A stretch of 49,317 nucleotides of DNA, from contig JBGOVA010000006.1 in assembly GCA_041477875.1 (NCBI GenBank), positions 1-49,317 on the forward strand. The letters run 5' to 3'. A program made the position numbers and the translations under genes. This document shows, in pieces, positions 16,349-24,131 of this stretch; position 1 is the first letter of the stretch; each line of letters opens with the position of its first letter. A model generated the notes under the pieces. The model searched no databases, had not been told where the DNA came from, and saw nothing but the letters and a program-made list of their open reading frames with translations. This DNA is from SZUA-430 sp041477875. Lineage in GTDB: Bacteria > Pseudomonadota > Alphaproteobacteria > Micropepsales > Micropepsaceae.

Positions 16349-18244
16349 ATGCTGCGCATCGACAACCTCACCTATCGGATCGAAGGCCGCCTGCTTTTTG
16401 AGCAGGCAACGGCCAATATCCCGACCGGCCACAAGGTCGGATTGGTCGGCCGTAACGGCACGGGCAAAACGACGCTGTTTCGCCTGCTGACGGGCGAGAC
16501 CGAGGTCGACGGCGGCGAGATCATGATGCCGCGCACTTGGCGCATCGCCGGCGTGGCGCAAGAGGCGCCCGGCACCTCGATGTCGCTTCTGGACACGGTG
16601 TTGGAAGCCGACGTGGAGCGCACAAACCTGCTCGCCGAGTCCGAGACCGCAACCGACCCGCATCGCATCGCCGAGATCGAAACGCGGTTGGCCGATATCG
16701 GCGCACACCGCGCCCCTGCCCGCGCCGCCGAAATCTTGGCGGGGCTCGGCTTCGATGCGGAGGCGCAAGAGCGGCCATGTTCCGAATTCTCCGGCGGGTG
16801 GCGCATGCGCGTGGCGCTTGCCGCGGTGTTGTTCTCCGATCCCGACCTGCTTCTGCTCGACGAGCCGACGAACTATCTCGACCTCGAAGGCTCGATCTGG
16901 CTCGAGCAGTATCTCAAGCGCTTTCGGGGCGCGATGATCCTGATCAGCCACGACCGCGATTTGTTGAACACCGCGGTCAACGCGATCCTGCATCTGGAGG
17001 ACAAGAAACTCACGCTCTACACGGGCGCCTACGACACGTTCGAGCGCACGCGCGGGGAGCGGCTTGCCGTTCTCGAGGCGGCACGGACCAAGCAGGATGC
17101 GCAGCGCAAGCACATGCAAGAGTTCGTCGACCGCTTTCGCTACAAGGCGTCGAAGGCACGTCAGGCGCAGAGCCGCTTGAAAGCGATCGCGAAACTTCAA
17201 CCGATTGCCGGGATTTCGAACGAGCGGGTTGCGCCGTTTCGTTTGGGCGAGCCGGAGGAGCTTTCGCCGCCGTTGCTTGCTCTGGAATCCACGAGCGCCG
17301 GGTATGATGGTCGGCCCGTTCTTTCGCATCTCGATTTGCGCATCGATCCCGACGATCGCATCGCTCTTCTGGGCGCGAACGGCAACGGCAAGTCGACGTT
17401 CGCGAAGCTGATCTCCGGCCGGCTGCAGCCGATGGGCGGCAAGATCACCAAAGCGCGGCGCATCCGCATCGGCTATTTCGCGCAGCATCAGCTCGACGAA
17501 ATGACGCCCGAGCACACGCCGGTGCGGCACCTGATGAAGCTTCTGCCCAACCTGCGCGAGCAAGAGGTGCGCACGCGGTTGGGCGCGGCCGGATTTCCGG
17601 AGTTCAAGGCCGATACGGCGATCGGCGATCTGTCGGGCGGCGAACGCGCCCGTTTGCTCATCATGATCGCGGCGCTCGATGCGCCGCATCTTCTGATCCT
17701 CGACGAGCCGACGAACCATCTCGACATCGACAGCCGCGAGGGGCTCGTCCTCGCGCTCAACGATTATTCGGGCGCGGTCGTCTTGATCAGCCACGATCCG
17801 CATTTGATCGAAACCTGCGCCGACCGCTTGTGGCTGGTCGCGAAGGGGCGCGTGACGCCGTTCGAGGGCGACATGGACGACTATCGGCGCATCCTTCTCG
17901 ACGAACGCCGGCCGCCGGGTTCGAAGTCCAAGGCGAACGCGGCGCCGAAGCTGACCAAGGCGGAAGAGCGCAAGGCCGCCGCCGATCGCCGGGCGCAAGT
18001 CACACCGCTCAAGCGCGCGGCCGACGAAGCGGAGAAGCGCATCGGCAAGCTGCAAGGTGAATTGGCGACGCTCGATGCGATCTTGAACGCGCCGGATCTC
18101 TACGAGAAAGAGGCGGCGCGCGTGATGACGCTGACCAAACAGCGCGCCGACGTGCTCAAGCAGATCGAGGCAGCAGAGCGCGCGTGGCTTGAAGCGAGCG
18201 AGGCTTATGACGCGGCGCGCTCGGCGCTCGAAGGGTCGGCGTGA
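16349..18244 (+). CDS. ABC-F family ATPase (YheS-like)
   Basis: A 631-residue soluble protein with two ABC ATPase domains and no membrane segments, typical of the ABC-F family, which acts on ribosomes. The first domain has Walker A GRNGTGKTT (34-42), signature SGGWRMR (about 147) and Walker B LLLLDEPTNYLD; the second has GANGNGKST (about 340), LSGGERAR (about 427) and LLILDEPTNHLD. Between them is the linker with RFRYKASKARQAQSRLKAI, the P-site tRNA interaction motif region. The C-terminal 90 residues form a charged coiled coil (KRAADEAEKRIGKLQGEL). Length and layout are closest to YheS. A ribosome-rescue or translation-factor role is inferred; antibiotic resistance is not indicated. Confidence 0.93.
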   Translation: MLRIDNLTYRIEGRLLFEQATANIPTGHKVGLVGRNGTGKTTLFRLLTGETEVDGGEIMMPRTWRIAGVAQEAPGTSMSLLDTVLEADVERTNLLAESETATDPHRIAEIETRLADIGAHRAPARAAEILAGLGFDAEAQERPCSEFSGGWRMRVALAAVLFSDPDLLLLDEPTNYLDLEGSIWLEQYLKRFRGAMILISHDRDLLNTAVNAILHLEDKKLTLYTGAYDTFERTRGERLAVLEAARTKQDAQRKHMQEFVDRFRYKASKARQAQSRLKAIAKLQPIAGISNERVAPFRLGEPEELSPPLLALESTSAGYDGRPVLSHLDLRIDPDDRIALLGANGNGKSTFAKLISGRLQPMGGKITKARRIRIGYFAQHQLDEMTPEHTPVRHLMKLLPNLREQEVRTRLGAAGFPEFKADTAIGDLSGGERARLLIMIAALDAPHLLILDEPTNHLDIDSREGLVLALNDYSGAVVLISHDPHLIETCADRLWLVAKGRVTPFEGDMDDYRRILLDERRPPGSKSKANAAPKLTKAEERKAAADRRAQVTPLKRAADEAEKRIGKLQGELATLDAILNAPDLYEKEAARVMTLTKQRADVLKQIEAAERAWLEASEAYDAARSALEGSA

Positions 18245-18340
18245 ACCGCTATTAAGCGCCGATTAACCGGCCGGGCGCACCTTGGACCTTCGTTGATTCG
18301 CGATGGGTCGACTTCGAACTGTTGGGGTTTGGGTAGCGAA

Positions 18341-18604
18341 ATGAAAACGGCCAGTACGCCGGATGCGCAGATGCGCGCCTTGAAGGAATGGGCGATCGAT
18401 CGGATGACCGCCGGCACCCAAACACCGTGGGCGTGGTTTCAGTTCATGAAGCTGATCGAGGTGATCGATACGTTCCTCGACGCGGACGACGCCGGACTTC
18501 ATGAACGGCGCCCACCCTCTGCGAAGCGTTCGCCGCGTGCGAAGCCGTTGGCCGGCAACGTCGTGTCGCTTGATGCCGCGATGCGTCAGCGCGCGGCCGA
18601 ATAA
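18341..18604 (+). CDS. Small hypothetical protein
   Basis: An 87-residue protein that I do not recognise. Residues 8-48 look helical with several aromatic residues (QTPWAWFQFMKLIEVIDTFL), and the C-terminal part is basic and Pro/Ser-rich (RRPPSAKRSPRAKPL) before a short helical end (NVVSLDAAMRQRAAE). There is no signal peptide. I chose the ATG at 18341; a TTG at 18293 in the same frame would add 16 unlikely residues. The upstream sequence GGGTAGCGAA is a weak ribosome site. The stop is 7 bp from the stop of the convergent TPR gene. Confidence 0.55.
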   Translation: MKTASTPDAQMRALKEWAIDRMTAGTQTPWAWFQFMKLIEVIDTFLDADDAGLHERRPPSAKRSPRAKPLAGNVVSLDAAMRQRAAE

Positions 18605-18609
18605 CTCAA

Positions 18610-19347
18610 TCAACCTTCAAGATTGCGCCGCGCGACGTCGTACCAATCGCGGTTCAGCTGCTGCGCATAGCGCGGGATCTGTTTGTAGGCCTTGACGATG
18701 CCTTCGAAGACCTCGCGCGCCTTCGCGACGTTGCCGAGCTTCTGAAGGTAGAGCCCGTAGCGGGCCTTCGCCTCGTAACCCGGGAAGTAGCCGACGAGTG
18801 CTTCGTATTCCTTGATCGCTTCGTCTCGCTTGCCTTGCCCTTCGAGCGCGCGGGCGTAGAGCAGGTGACCGTCGGAGGAGTCGAAGGTCGGGTTCTTCTG
18901 GCGCAGGTGGTCGAGCGTTTGTTGGCATTCGGCGAAGTCGCCCTTGTCCATCAGCACGCGCGCAAAGCCCAACAGGAGGTTGGGGTCGTCGGCGTAGAAA
19001 CCGGCGAGTGCCGAGCGGTAGAGCATCACCGCGTCGTCGTGCATCCCCTTGCGCGAGCATTCTTCGGCGAGTGCTGCCTTGGCCGCAGGCGTTCCCGAGA
19101 GTTCGACTTGCTGGCGGCGTTCGCGATATTCGCGGTCGGGGTCGAGCACGGTCCGCACGTCAACCAGCACGCGTCGCCCGCGGCGCGTGTTTGCCATGTC
19201 GGGCAGAACCTCGAACAGGAAGTATGCGATCGGTCCGATGCCCGGGATCAGGATGACGTAGATCCAGACATGTGCCCGGCCCGTTTGCGACGCGTGATAG
19301 AGGCAAAAGCCCTGGATCAGCAGTTCGGCAAGTACGAGGATCGGCAT
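18610..19347 (-). CDS. Membrane-anchored TPR protein
   Basis: A 245-residue protein with two short hydrophobic segments at the N-terminus (about 1-17 and 27-48, HVWIYVILIPGIGPIAYFLF). The second resembles the N-terminal membrane region of phospholipase D/cardiolipin synthase-like proteins. The rest is a tetratricopeptide repeat domain from about residue 85 on: AEECSRKGMHDDAVMLYRSA, ARVLMDKGDFAECQQTLDHL, ARALEGQGKRDEAIKEYEAL and YLQKLGNVAKAREVFEGIV are four successive repeats. I chose the ATG at 19347 because the membrane segment follows at once; a longer frame start at 19422 adds 25 polar residues. TPR domains bind other proteins, so this is probably an assembly or scaffold factor at the inner membrane; its partner is unknown. 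Confidence 0.78.
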   Translation of the reverse strand: MPILVLAELLIQGFCLYHASQTGRAHVWIYVILIPGIGPIAYFLFEVLPDMANTRRGRRVLVDVRTVLDPDREYRERRQQVELSGTPAAKAALAEECSRKGMHDDAVMLYRSALAGFYADDPNLLLGFARVLMDKGDFAECQQTLDHLRQKNPTFDSSDGHLLYARALEGQGKRDEAIKEYEALVGYFPGYEAKARYGLYLQKLGNVAKAREVFEGIVKAYKQIPRYAQQLNRDWYDVARRNLEG

Positions 19348-19432
19348 CGTCGGACCATCACCGTCAAGGGCAGATTCGCCGGATTTCAGACGAGCGATAG
19401 GTTTTTCACAATTGCCAACCAAGGGTCAACGC

Positions 19433-19897
19433 TCAGGCGCGCTTTTCCCATTTGCCCGAAGGCGCCTGTTGCCAATACGTGACTTCGTGGCCGCTGCCCT
19501 TGGCGCGCTTCCATTGTTCGCGGGCGGCGTCGAGGGCGGCCGGGTCGCGCCCGTCGAATATCAGGACGACGCGTGCGGCATCGGCGATTTCGCGCTCGGA
19601 CCAATCTTGCGCTTCCGCGCCGTCGACGAAGAACAACACTTCGGCGCCGTTCGGGTTGCCCGCCGCGGTCGTCAATAGGATCGGCTGCTCCGCCGGATGG
19701 GGATCGCGGTCGCGGGCGTGGGCGAGGAAGCTGTCGTCGCGATAGGCCCAAAGGTGCGCGTCGAGTGCGGCGGTGCGCTCGTCCGAGCCTGCGCGGACGA
19801 GCGCCTTCCACCCGCGCTCGCGCGATTTCTCCAACAGGCCGGGCAGCACGTCTTCGAGTGCCGCCCGTTCCAAGTGATAAAAGAGGACTTCCGTCAT
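19433..19897 (-). CDS. holC: DNA polymerase III subunit chi
   Basis: Chi links the clamp-loader complex to single-strand binding protein during replication. The 154-residue protein begins TEVLFYHLERAALEDVLPGL and contains WKALVRAGSDERTAALDAHL (residues 30-49), WAYRDDSFLAHA, PILLTT and NPNGAEVLFFVDGAE, then VVLIFDGRDPAALDAAREQW; these are the standard HolC blocks. The C-terminus ends in a Trp/Lys-rich strand (VTYWQQAPSGKWEKRA). It lies downstream of pepA on the same strand, a neighbourhood common in proteobacteria, but the 285-bp gap with a large palindrome suggests that the two are not tightly co-transcribed. Confidence 0.92.
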   Translation of the reverse strand: MTEVLFYHLERAALEDVLPGLLEKSRERGWKALVRAGSDERTAALDAHLWAYRDDSFLAHARDRDPHPAEQPILLTTAAGNPNGAEVLFFVDGAEAQDWSEREIADAARVVLIFDGRDPAALDAAREQWKRAKGSGHEVTYWQQAPSGKWEKRA

Positions 19898-19970
19898 TTG
19901 GCGGCCTGCGGCGATCGTGCGCGGTCCGTCGCAGCTGCCCGGCCAGGCACCGCGAATGCCACTTTCTTCT

Positions 19971-20150
19971 CCCTCGCCCTTCCTTTGGAAAGGGAGAGGG
20001 CTGGGGGTGAGGGATGGGCGCTATGCAATCCTGAACGCAAGAAATCCGCGCAAGCGCGTGTGTCAGGCCCTTTGGTCCGTGAACGGCATGTCGGCCATCC
20101 CTCACCCCCATCCCCTCTCCCTTCCAGAAGGTGGAAGGGCGAGGGGTGAG
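19971..20150. repeat. 180-bp palindromic intergenic element (CCCTCTCCC type)
   Basis: The left arm (19971-20017) and right arm (20095-20146) are complementary over about 45 bp with a few gaps; each arm also contains its own small hairpin, CCCTTCC...GGAAGGG, followed by GGGAGAGGG and GGGGGTGAGGGATGG. The middle 75 bp is ordinary sequence. Repeats with this CCCTCTCCC/GGGTGAGGG core are, as I recall, dispersed in many proteobacterial genomes. It fills the gap between holC and pepA. It may act as an RNA hairpin in the pepA-holC transcript. Confidence 0.8.
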
Positions 20151-20182
20151 CTATCGCGCCGGCCTCAATGCGAAGCGAGCCG

Positions 20183-21679
20183 CTAGGTTTCATAATTGTC
20201 CGCGACCAGGCGATTGAGGAGGCGCACGCCGAAGCCGCTGGCGCCCTTCGGGATCGAGCCGCGCGATTCCTCGGCCCAGGCGGTGCCGGCGATGTCGAGA
20301 TGCGCCCAGGGCAATTTGTTGACGAAGCGCTGGATGAACTGCGCGGCCGTGATCGAGCCGGCGAACTGGCCGCCGATGTTCTTCATGTCGGCGATGGGGC
20401 TGTCGATCAGCTTGTCGAAGCGCTCGCCCAAGGGCATGCGCCAGAGCTCTTCGCCTTCCGCTTTGCCGGCGGCGAGCAAACGCGCGGACAGTTCGTCGTC
20501 GTTGGAGAACAGGCCGGCGATTTCTAGACCCAGCGAAATGCGAATGGCGCCGGTCAGGGTCGCGAGATCGACCATGAATTTCGGCTTGAAGCGGTTTTGG
20601 CAGTACCAGAGCGCGTCGGCGAGGACCAAGCGGCCTTCGGCGTCGGTGTTCAGGATCTCGATCGTCTGGCCCGACATCGATTTGACGACGTCGCCCGGAC
20701 GCTGGGCCTTGCCGTCGGGCATGTTCTCGACGAGGCCGCAGATGCCGATGGCGTTCACTTTCGCTTTGCGGCCGGCGAGCGCGTGCATCAGGCCGGTGAC
20801 TGCGGCGGCGCCGCCCATGTCGTATTTCATCGCGTCCATGCCGGGGCCGGGCTTCAGCGAGATGCCGCCGGTGTCGAAGGTGACGCCCTTGCCGACGAAG
20901 GCGATCGGTTGCGCGTTGCGGTCGCGCGCGCCCTTCCACTGCATGACGAGGAGTTGGGACTCGCGCTCCGAGCCCAAGCCCACGCCGACGAGCGAGTGCA
21001 TGCCGAGCTTGGACATCTCCTTCTCGCCCAACACCTCGACCTCGACACCCATGTCTTCGAGTTTGCGGGCGCGCTTGGCGAATTCTTCCGGGTGGAGGAC
21101 GTTGGGCGGCTCGCTGACCAGGTCGCGGGCGAAGGTGATGCCGCGGGCCACTGCTTCGAGCGAACGCCATGCCTTCTTGGCGTCGGCCGTTTCGCCCGTG
21201 CCGATGTTGACCTTGGCCAGCGTGGGTTTGTCCGTCTTCTTTTGCGTCGTGCGGTAGAGATCGAAACGGTAGCTGCGCAGCAGCGCGCCCAGAGCCGCGC
21301 GAACGGCGGCTTGCGCATCGTCCTCGGCAGTCGCCTCCTTCGGCAGTTGAAGCAGAAGCGTCACTGTTTTCTCGCCGCTGGTGAGCAGGCGCGCGATGGC
21401 CTGCGCGCCGAAAGTCTCGGCCGCCCCCGGCTTGAAGTCGCCCGGCTTGCCGAGCCCGACCACCAGCACGCGGTCGAGGTCGAGGCCGGCCGGCGCCAGC
21501 AGCTCCACCACCTGGCCCTTGGCGCCCGTAAAGCGAGAGGCTTTCAGCGCGCGTTCAACCGCGCCTTTGGACTTCTTGTCGAGCTGATCGATGAGGCCGG
21601 ACAGCTCTTCGGCCTCCGTCACGCCGACGACAAGCGCGCCTTCGTCGGGAATCTCGGACTTTACAAAGTTGATTTGCAT
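20183..21679 (-). CDS. pepA: Leucyl aminopeptidase (M17)
   Basis: A 498-residue M17 aminopeptidase that removes N-terminal residues, leucine preferred, using two metal ions in a hexamer in the cytoplasm. The N-terminal domain is less conserved; the catalytic domain has GKGVTFDTGGISLKPGPGMD with the metal-binding Lys and Asp, DMGGAAAVTGLMHALA, and the family signature NTDAEGRLVLADAL. VSEPPNVLHPEEFAKRA precedes them. In some bacteria PepA also binds DNA, but nothing here shows that. The gene is divergent from lptF across 233 bp (21680-21912), which must hold both promoters; I could not pick a convincing pair of boxes there. Confidence 0.96.
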   Translation of the reverse strand: MQINFVKSEIPDEGALVVGVTEAEELSGLIDQLDKKSKGAVERALKASRFTGAKGQVVELLAPAGLDLDRVLVVGLGKPGDFKPGAAETFGAQAIARLLTSGEKTVTLLLQLPKEATAEDDAQAAVRAALGALLRSYRFDLYRTTQKKTDKPTLAKVNIGTGETADAKKAWRSLEAVARGITFARDLVSEPPNVLHPEEFAKRARKLEDMGVEVEVLGEKEMSKLGMHSLVGVGLGSERESQLLVMQWKGARDRNAQPIAFVGKGVTFDTGGISLKPGPGMDAMKYDMGGAAAVTGLMHALAGRKAKVNAIGICGLVENMPDGKAQRPGDVVKSMSGQTIEILNTDAEGRLVLADALWYCQNRFKPKFMVDLATLTGAIRISLGLEIAGLFSNDDELSARLLAAGKAEGEELWRMPLGERFDKLIDSPIADMKNIGGQFAGSITAAQFIQRFVNKLPWAHLDIAGTAWAEESRGSIPKGASGFGVRLLNRLVADNYET

Positions 21680-21912
21680 GGTGGTTATCTCTTAACGGGA
21701 ACAAAAACTCGGGTTAATCTTGAAGATCGTTGCACGGTTGGCGCGGCTGGCTTAAGCGCTTGGCTCGGCCGGTCGCACGCGTTGATTCACCAGGGAATTC
21801 GGCGTGCGGATCGCCGGGCGCCGGGTTGTACCGGGCCGCAAGACCGTTGTGAAGCGGCAAGACTTTTGTGAAGCGGCCCCAGTATCGAGGCCAAACAAGG
21901 CGCATCGGCTCC

Positions 21913-23040
21913 ATGTCCGGAATTCCTGGCTACATGTTCCGGCAAGTGGGCGGGCCGCTTTTGTTCTTCACTTTCGTTTTGACGGGCGTCGTCTGGCTTT
22001 CGCAGTCGCTCAGGATGCTCGACCTCGTCATCAACCAGAGCCAGTCGGCGCTGACCTATCTCTATTTGACCGTGCTTGCGCTGCCGCAGTTGATGGCGCT
22101 GATCCTGCCCTTCGCGCTGTTCTGCGCGGTGCTCTATGCGCTGAACCGGCTCTATGTCGAAAGCGAACTCGTCGTCATCTGGGCCGCCGGGTTCAGCCGT
22201 TGGGCGGTCGCCGGTCCCGTCATCGTGATCGCGATCGCGGCCATGATCGTCAGCTACCTGTTCAATCTCGTGGTCATGCCGGCCGGCATGCGCGAAATGA
22301 AAGACCGCGTGTTCGAGATCCGCGCGGACCTCGTCAACACCTTCGTGCGCGAAGGCGCGTTCACGACGCCGCTCGACGGGCTGACGGTCTATGTCGGCGA
22401 GAACAATGCGGGCGGCGACATCCGCGGCATCCTGGTGCACGACGCGCGCAACCCGAAAGGCATCGCGACCTATATGGCGCAGCGCGGCCTGCTCGCGAAC
22501 ACGCCGCTCGGACCGCGGTTGATCATGTTCCAGGGGAACGTGCAGTGGCTGGAAGGTGGTGAAGGCCGGCTCAAGATCCTGAACTTCGAGAAGTACACGT
22601 TCGATCTCGGCCAGTTCGACAAGCAGCGCGACATGACTTCGCGCGAGGCGAGCGAGCGTTACTTGAGCGAGCTGCTCAATCCGGAGAAGACGGTCAACGA
22701 GAAGCAGCGCCGCAAGTATTATTCGGAAGCGCACAACCGATTGAGCGGGCCGCTCTACTGCCTCGTGTTCGCGCTGATCGGCGTCGTCGCGCTTGTCGGG
22801 GGCAGCTTCAATCGGCGCGGATATGGCGGCCGGATCGCGCTCGCCATGGGCGCCGTTCTTGCGGCACGCCTGCCCGGGTTTGGGCTCCAGCAGTTTGCCA
22901 ACAACGCGCCCAACGCCGCCTTCCTCATGTACTTATGGCCCGGACTGTGGATCGCGGGGCTGATGTTCCTGCTCTCGTTCCCCGGCTTTGAGACGCTCAA
23001 GCGCGGGCGGACGGCGCCTAAAGCGGCGGCGGCCCAATGA
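21913..23040 (+). CDS. lptF: LPS export permease LptF
   Basis: LptF is one half of the inner-membrane permease of the LptB2FG transporter, which extracts lipopolysaccharide from the inner membrane. The 375 residues have the expected plan: three N-terminal membrane segments (about 15-35, 50-80, 95-120), a periplasmic jelly-roll of about 150 residues (RADLVNTFVREGAFTTPLDG; GILVHDARNPKG), then three C-terminal segments, with GPLYCLVFALIGVVALVGG and a loop NRRGYGGRIALAMG. I chose the ATG at 21913, giving the short leader MSGIPGYMFRQ; a GTG at 21868 would add 15 polar residues. It overlaps lptG by 4 bp. Confidence 0.95.
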   Translation: MSGIPGYMFRQVGGPLLFFTFVLTGVVWLSQSLRMLDLVINQSQSALTYLYLTVLALPQLMALILPFALFCAVLYALNRLYVESELVVIWAAGFSRWAVAGPVIVIAIAAMIVSYLFNLVVMPAGMREMKDRVFEIRADLVNTFVREGAFTTPLDGLTVYVGENNAGGDIRGILVHDARNPKGIATYMAQRGLLANTPLGPRLIMFQGNVQWLEGGEGRLKILNFEKYTFDLGQFDKQRDMTSREASERYLSELLNPEKTVNEKQRRKYYSEAHNRLSGPLYCLVFALIGVVALVGGSFNRRGYGGRIALAMGAVLAARLPGFGLQQFANNAPNAAFLMYLWPGLWIAGLMFLLSFPGFETLKRGRTAPKAAAAQ

Positions 23041-24131
23041 CGTTGAGCTGGACGCTCTCGCGCTATCTGGCGCTGCAGTTCGCGATGAGCGTCGGCGTCG
23101 TGTTCGGCATGTGCGTGACGCTGGGCTTCGTCATCGACATCGTCGAGCTGCTCAATCGCACCGCGGGAAAAGATGCAGTCGCGCTGTCCACGATCGTCGG
23201 CATGGCCTTGCTGAAGCTTCCCAACCTGACCGAGAAGATGATGCCGTTCGCGGTTCTGTTCGGCGCGATCTGGAGCTTCGCGCGCATGACGCGCAGCCAG
23301 GAACTCGTCATCGCGCGCGCATCCGGCATTTCGGCGTGGCTGTTCCTGGCGCCGGCGCTCGTCGTGTCCCTTCTGATCGGCATCTTCATGACGACGGCCT
23401 ACAACCCCTTCGCGTCGCGCTTGATCTCGCGCTACGAGGAGCTCGAGGCGCGCTATATTCGGGGCCGCTCATCGCTTTTGGCGGTGTCCAGCAACGGTCT
23501 TTGGCTGAGGCAAGGGGACGAAAAAGGCCAGACCGTGATTCACGCCTTGCGGGTGTCGGACAGCGGCCTGCGACTGCAGGACGTGATCCTGTTCATCTAC
23601 GAGGGGAAGGACAACTTCCGGGGCCGAATCGACGCCAAGGCGGCGGCTCTCCAGCGGGAAAAGTGGCACCTGGAAAGGGCTTGGGTTACCGGGCCGGACC
23701 GTCCAGCTGTGTTCTATCCGACACTCGACGTGAAAACGTCCTTAACTCCCAACCAAATTCAAGAAAGCTTCGCAACCCCCGACACCATAGCCTTTTGGGA
23801 CCTTCCACAGTTCATTGGGCAGGCCGAAGCGGCTGGCTTTTCGGCCACAAAACATAGGCTCCACTACCATGCCTTGCTTGCGGGCCCGCTGCTGTTGTGC
23901 GCTATGATCTTCGTCGCGGCGGCTTTTTCGCTTCGGCTGGCGCGTCTTGGGGGGGCTGCGAGGCTCATTCTCTCGGGCGTTCTGACCGGGTTCCTGTTGT
24001 ATTTCTTCACGGACGTCACGCACGCCCTGGGGATATCCGGCATTGTCCCGGTTGCGTTGGCGGCGTGGGCTCCTGCGACGACGGCGTTGCTGCTGGGTAT
24101 GGCGTCTTTGTTCAATCAGGAGGACGGATGA
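23037..24131 (+). CDS. lptG: LPS export permease LptG
   Basis: The partner permease of LptF in the LPS transporter. The 364 residues have the same six-helix plan with a periplasmic jelly-roll: LSRYLALQFAMSVGVVFGMC (residues 6-25), the NLTEKMMPFAVLFGAIWSFA helix, RMTRSQELVIARASGISAW (coupling region), then SRLISRYEELEARYIRGRSS in the periplasmic start, and HYHALLAGPLLLCAMIFVAA with two more helices at the end. The start overlaps lptF (ATGA) and its TGA overlaps the lptD start (ATGA), so lptF, lptG and lptD form one coupled unit. The LptB ATPase is not in the window. Confidence 0.95.
   Translation: MTLSWTLSRYLALQFAMSVGVVFGMCVTLGFVIDIVELLNRTAGKDAVALSTIVGMALLKLPNLTEKMMPFAVLFGAIWSFARMTRSQELVIARASGISAWLFLAPALVVSLLIGIFMTTAYNPFASRLISRYEELEARYIRGRSSLLAVSSNGLWLRQGDEKGQTVIHALRVSDSGLRLQDVILFIYEGKDNFRGRIDAKAAALQREKWHLERAWVTGPDRPAVFYPTLDVKTSLTPNQIQESFATPDTIAFWDLPQFIGQAEAAGFSATKHRLHYHALLAGPLLLCAMIFVAAAFSLRLARLGGAARLILSGVLTGFLLYFFTDVTHALGISGIVPVALAAWAPATTALLLGMASLFNQEDG

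Noticed and set aside
16292..18055. A 587-codon minus-strand frame
   Set aside because: Antisense to the ABC-F gene, whose Walker and signature motifs are intact; the translation is Arg/Ala/Gly-rich with no family resemblance.
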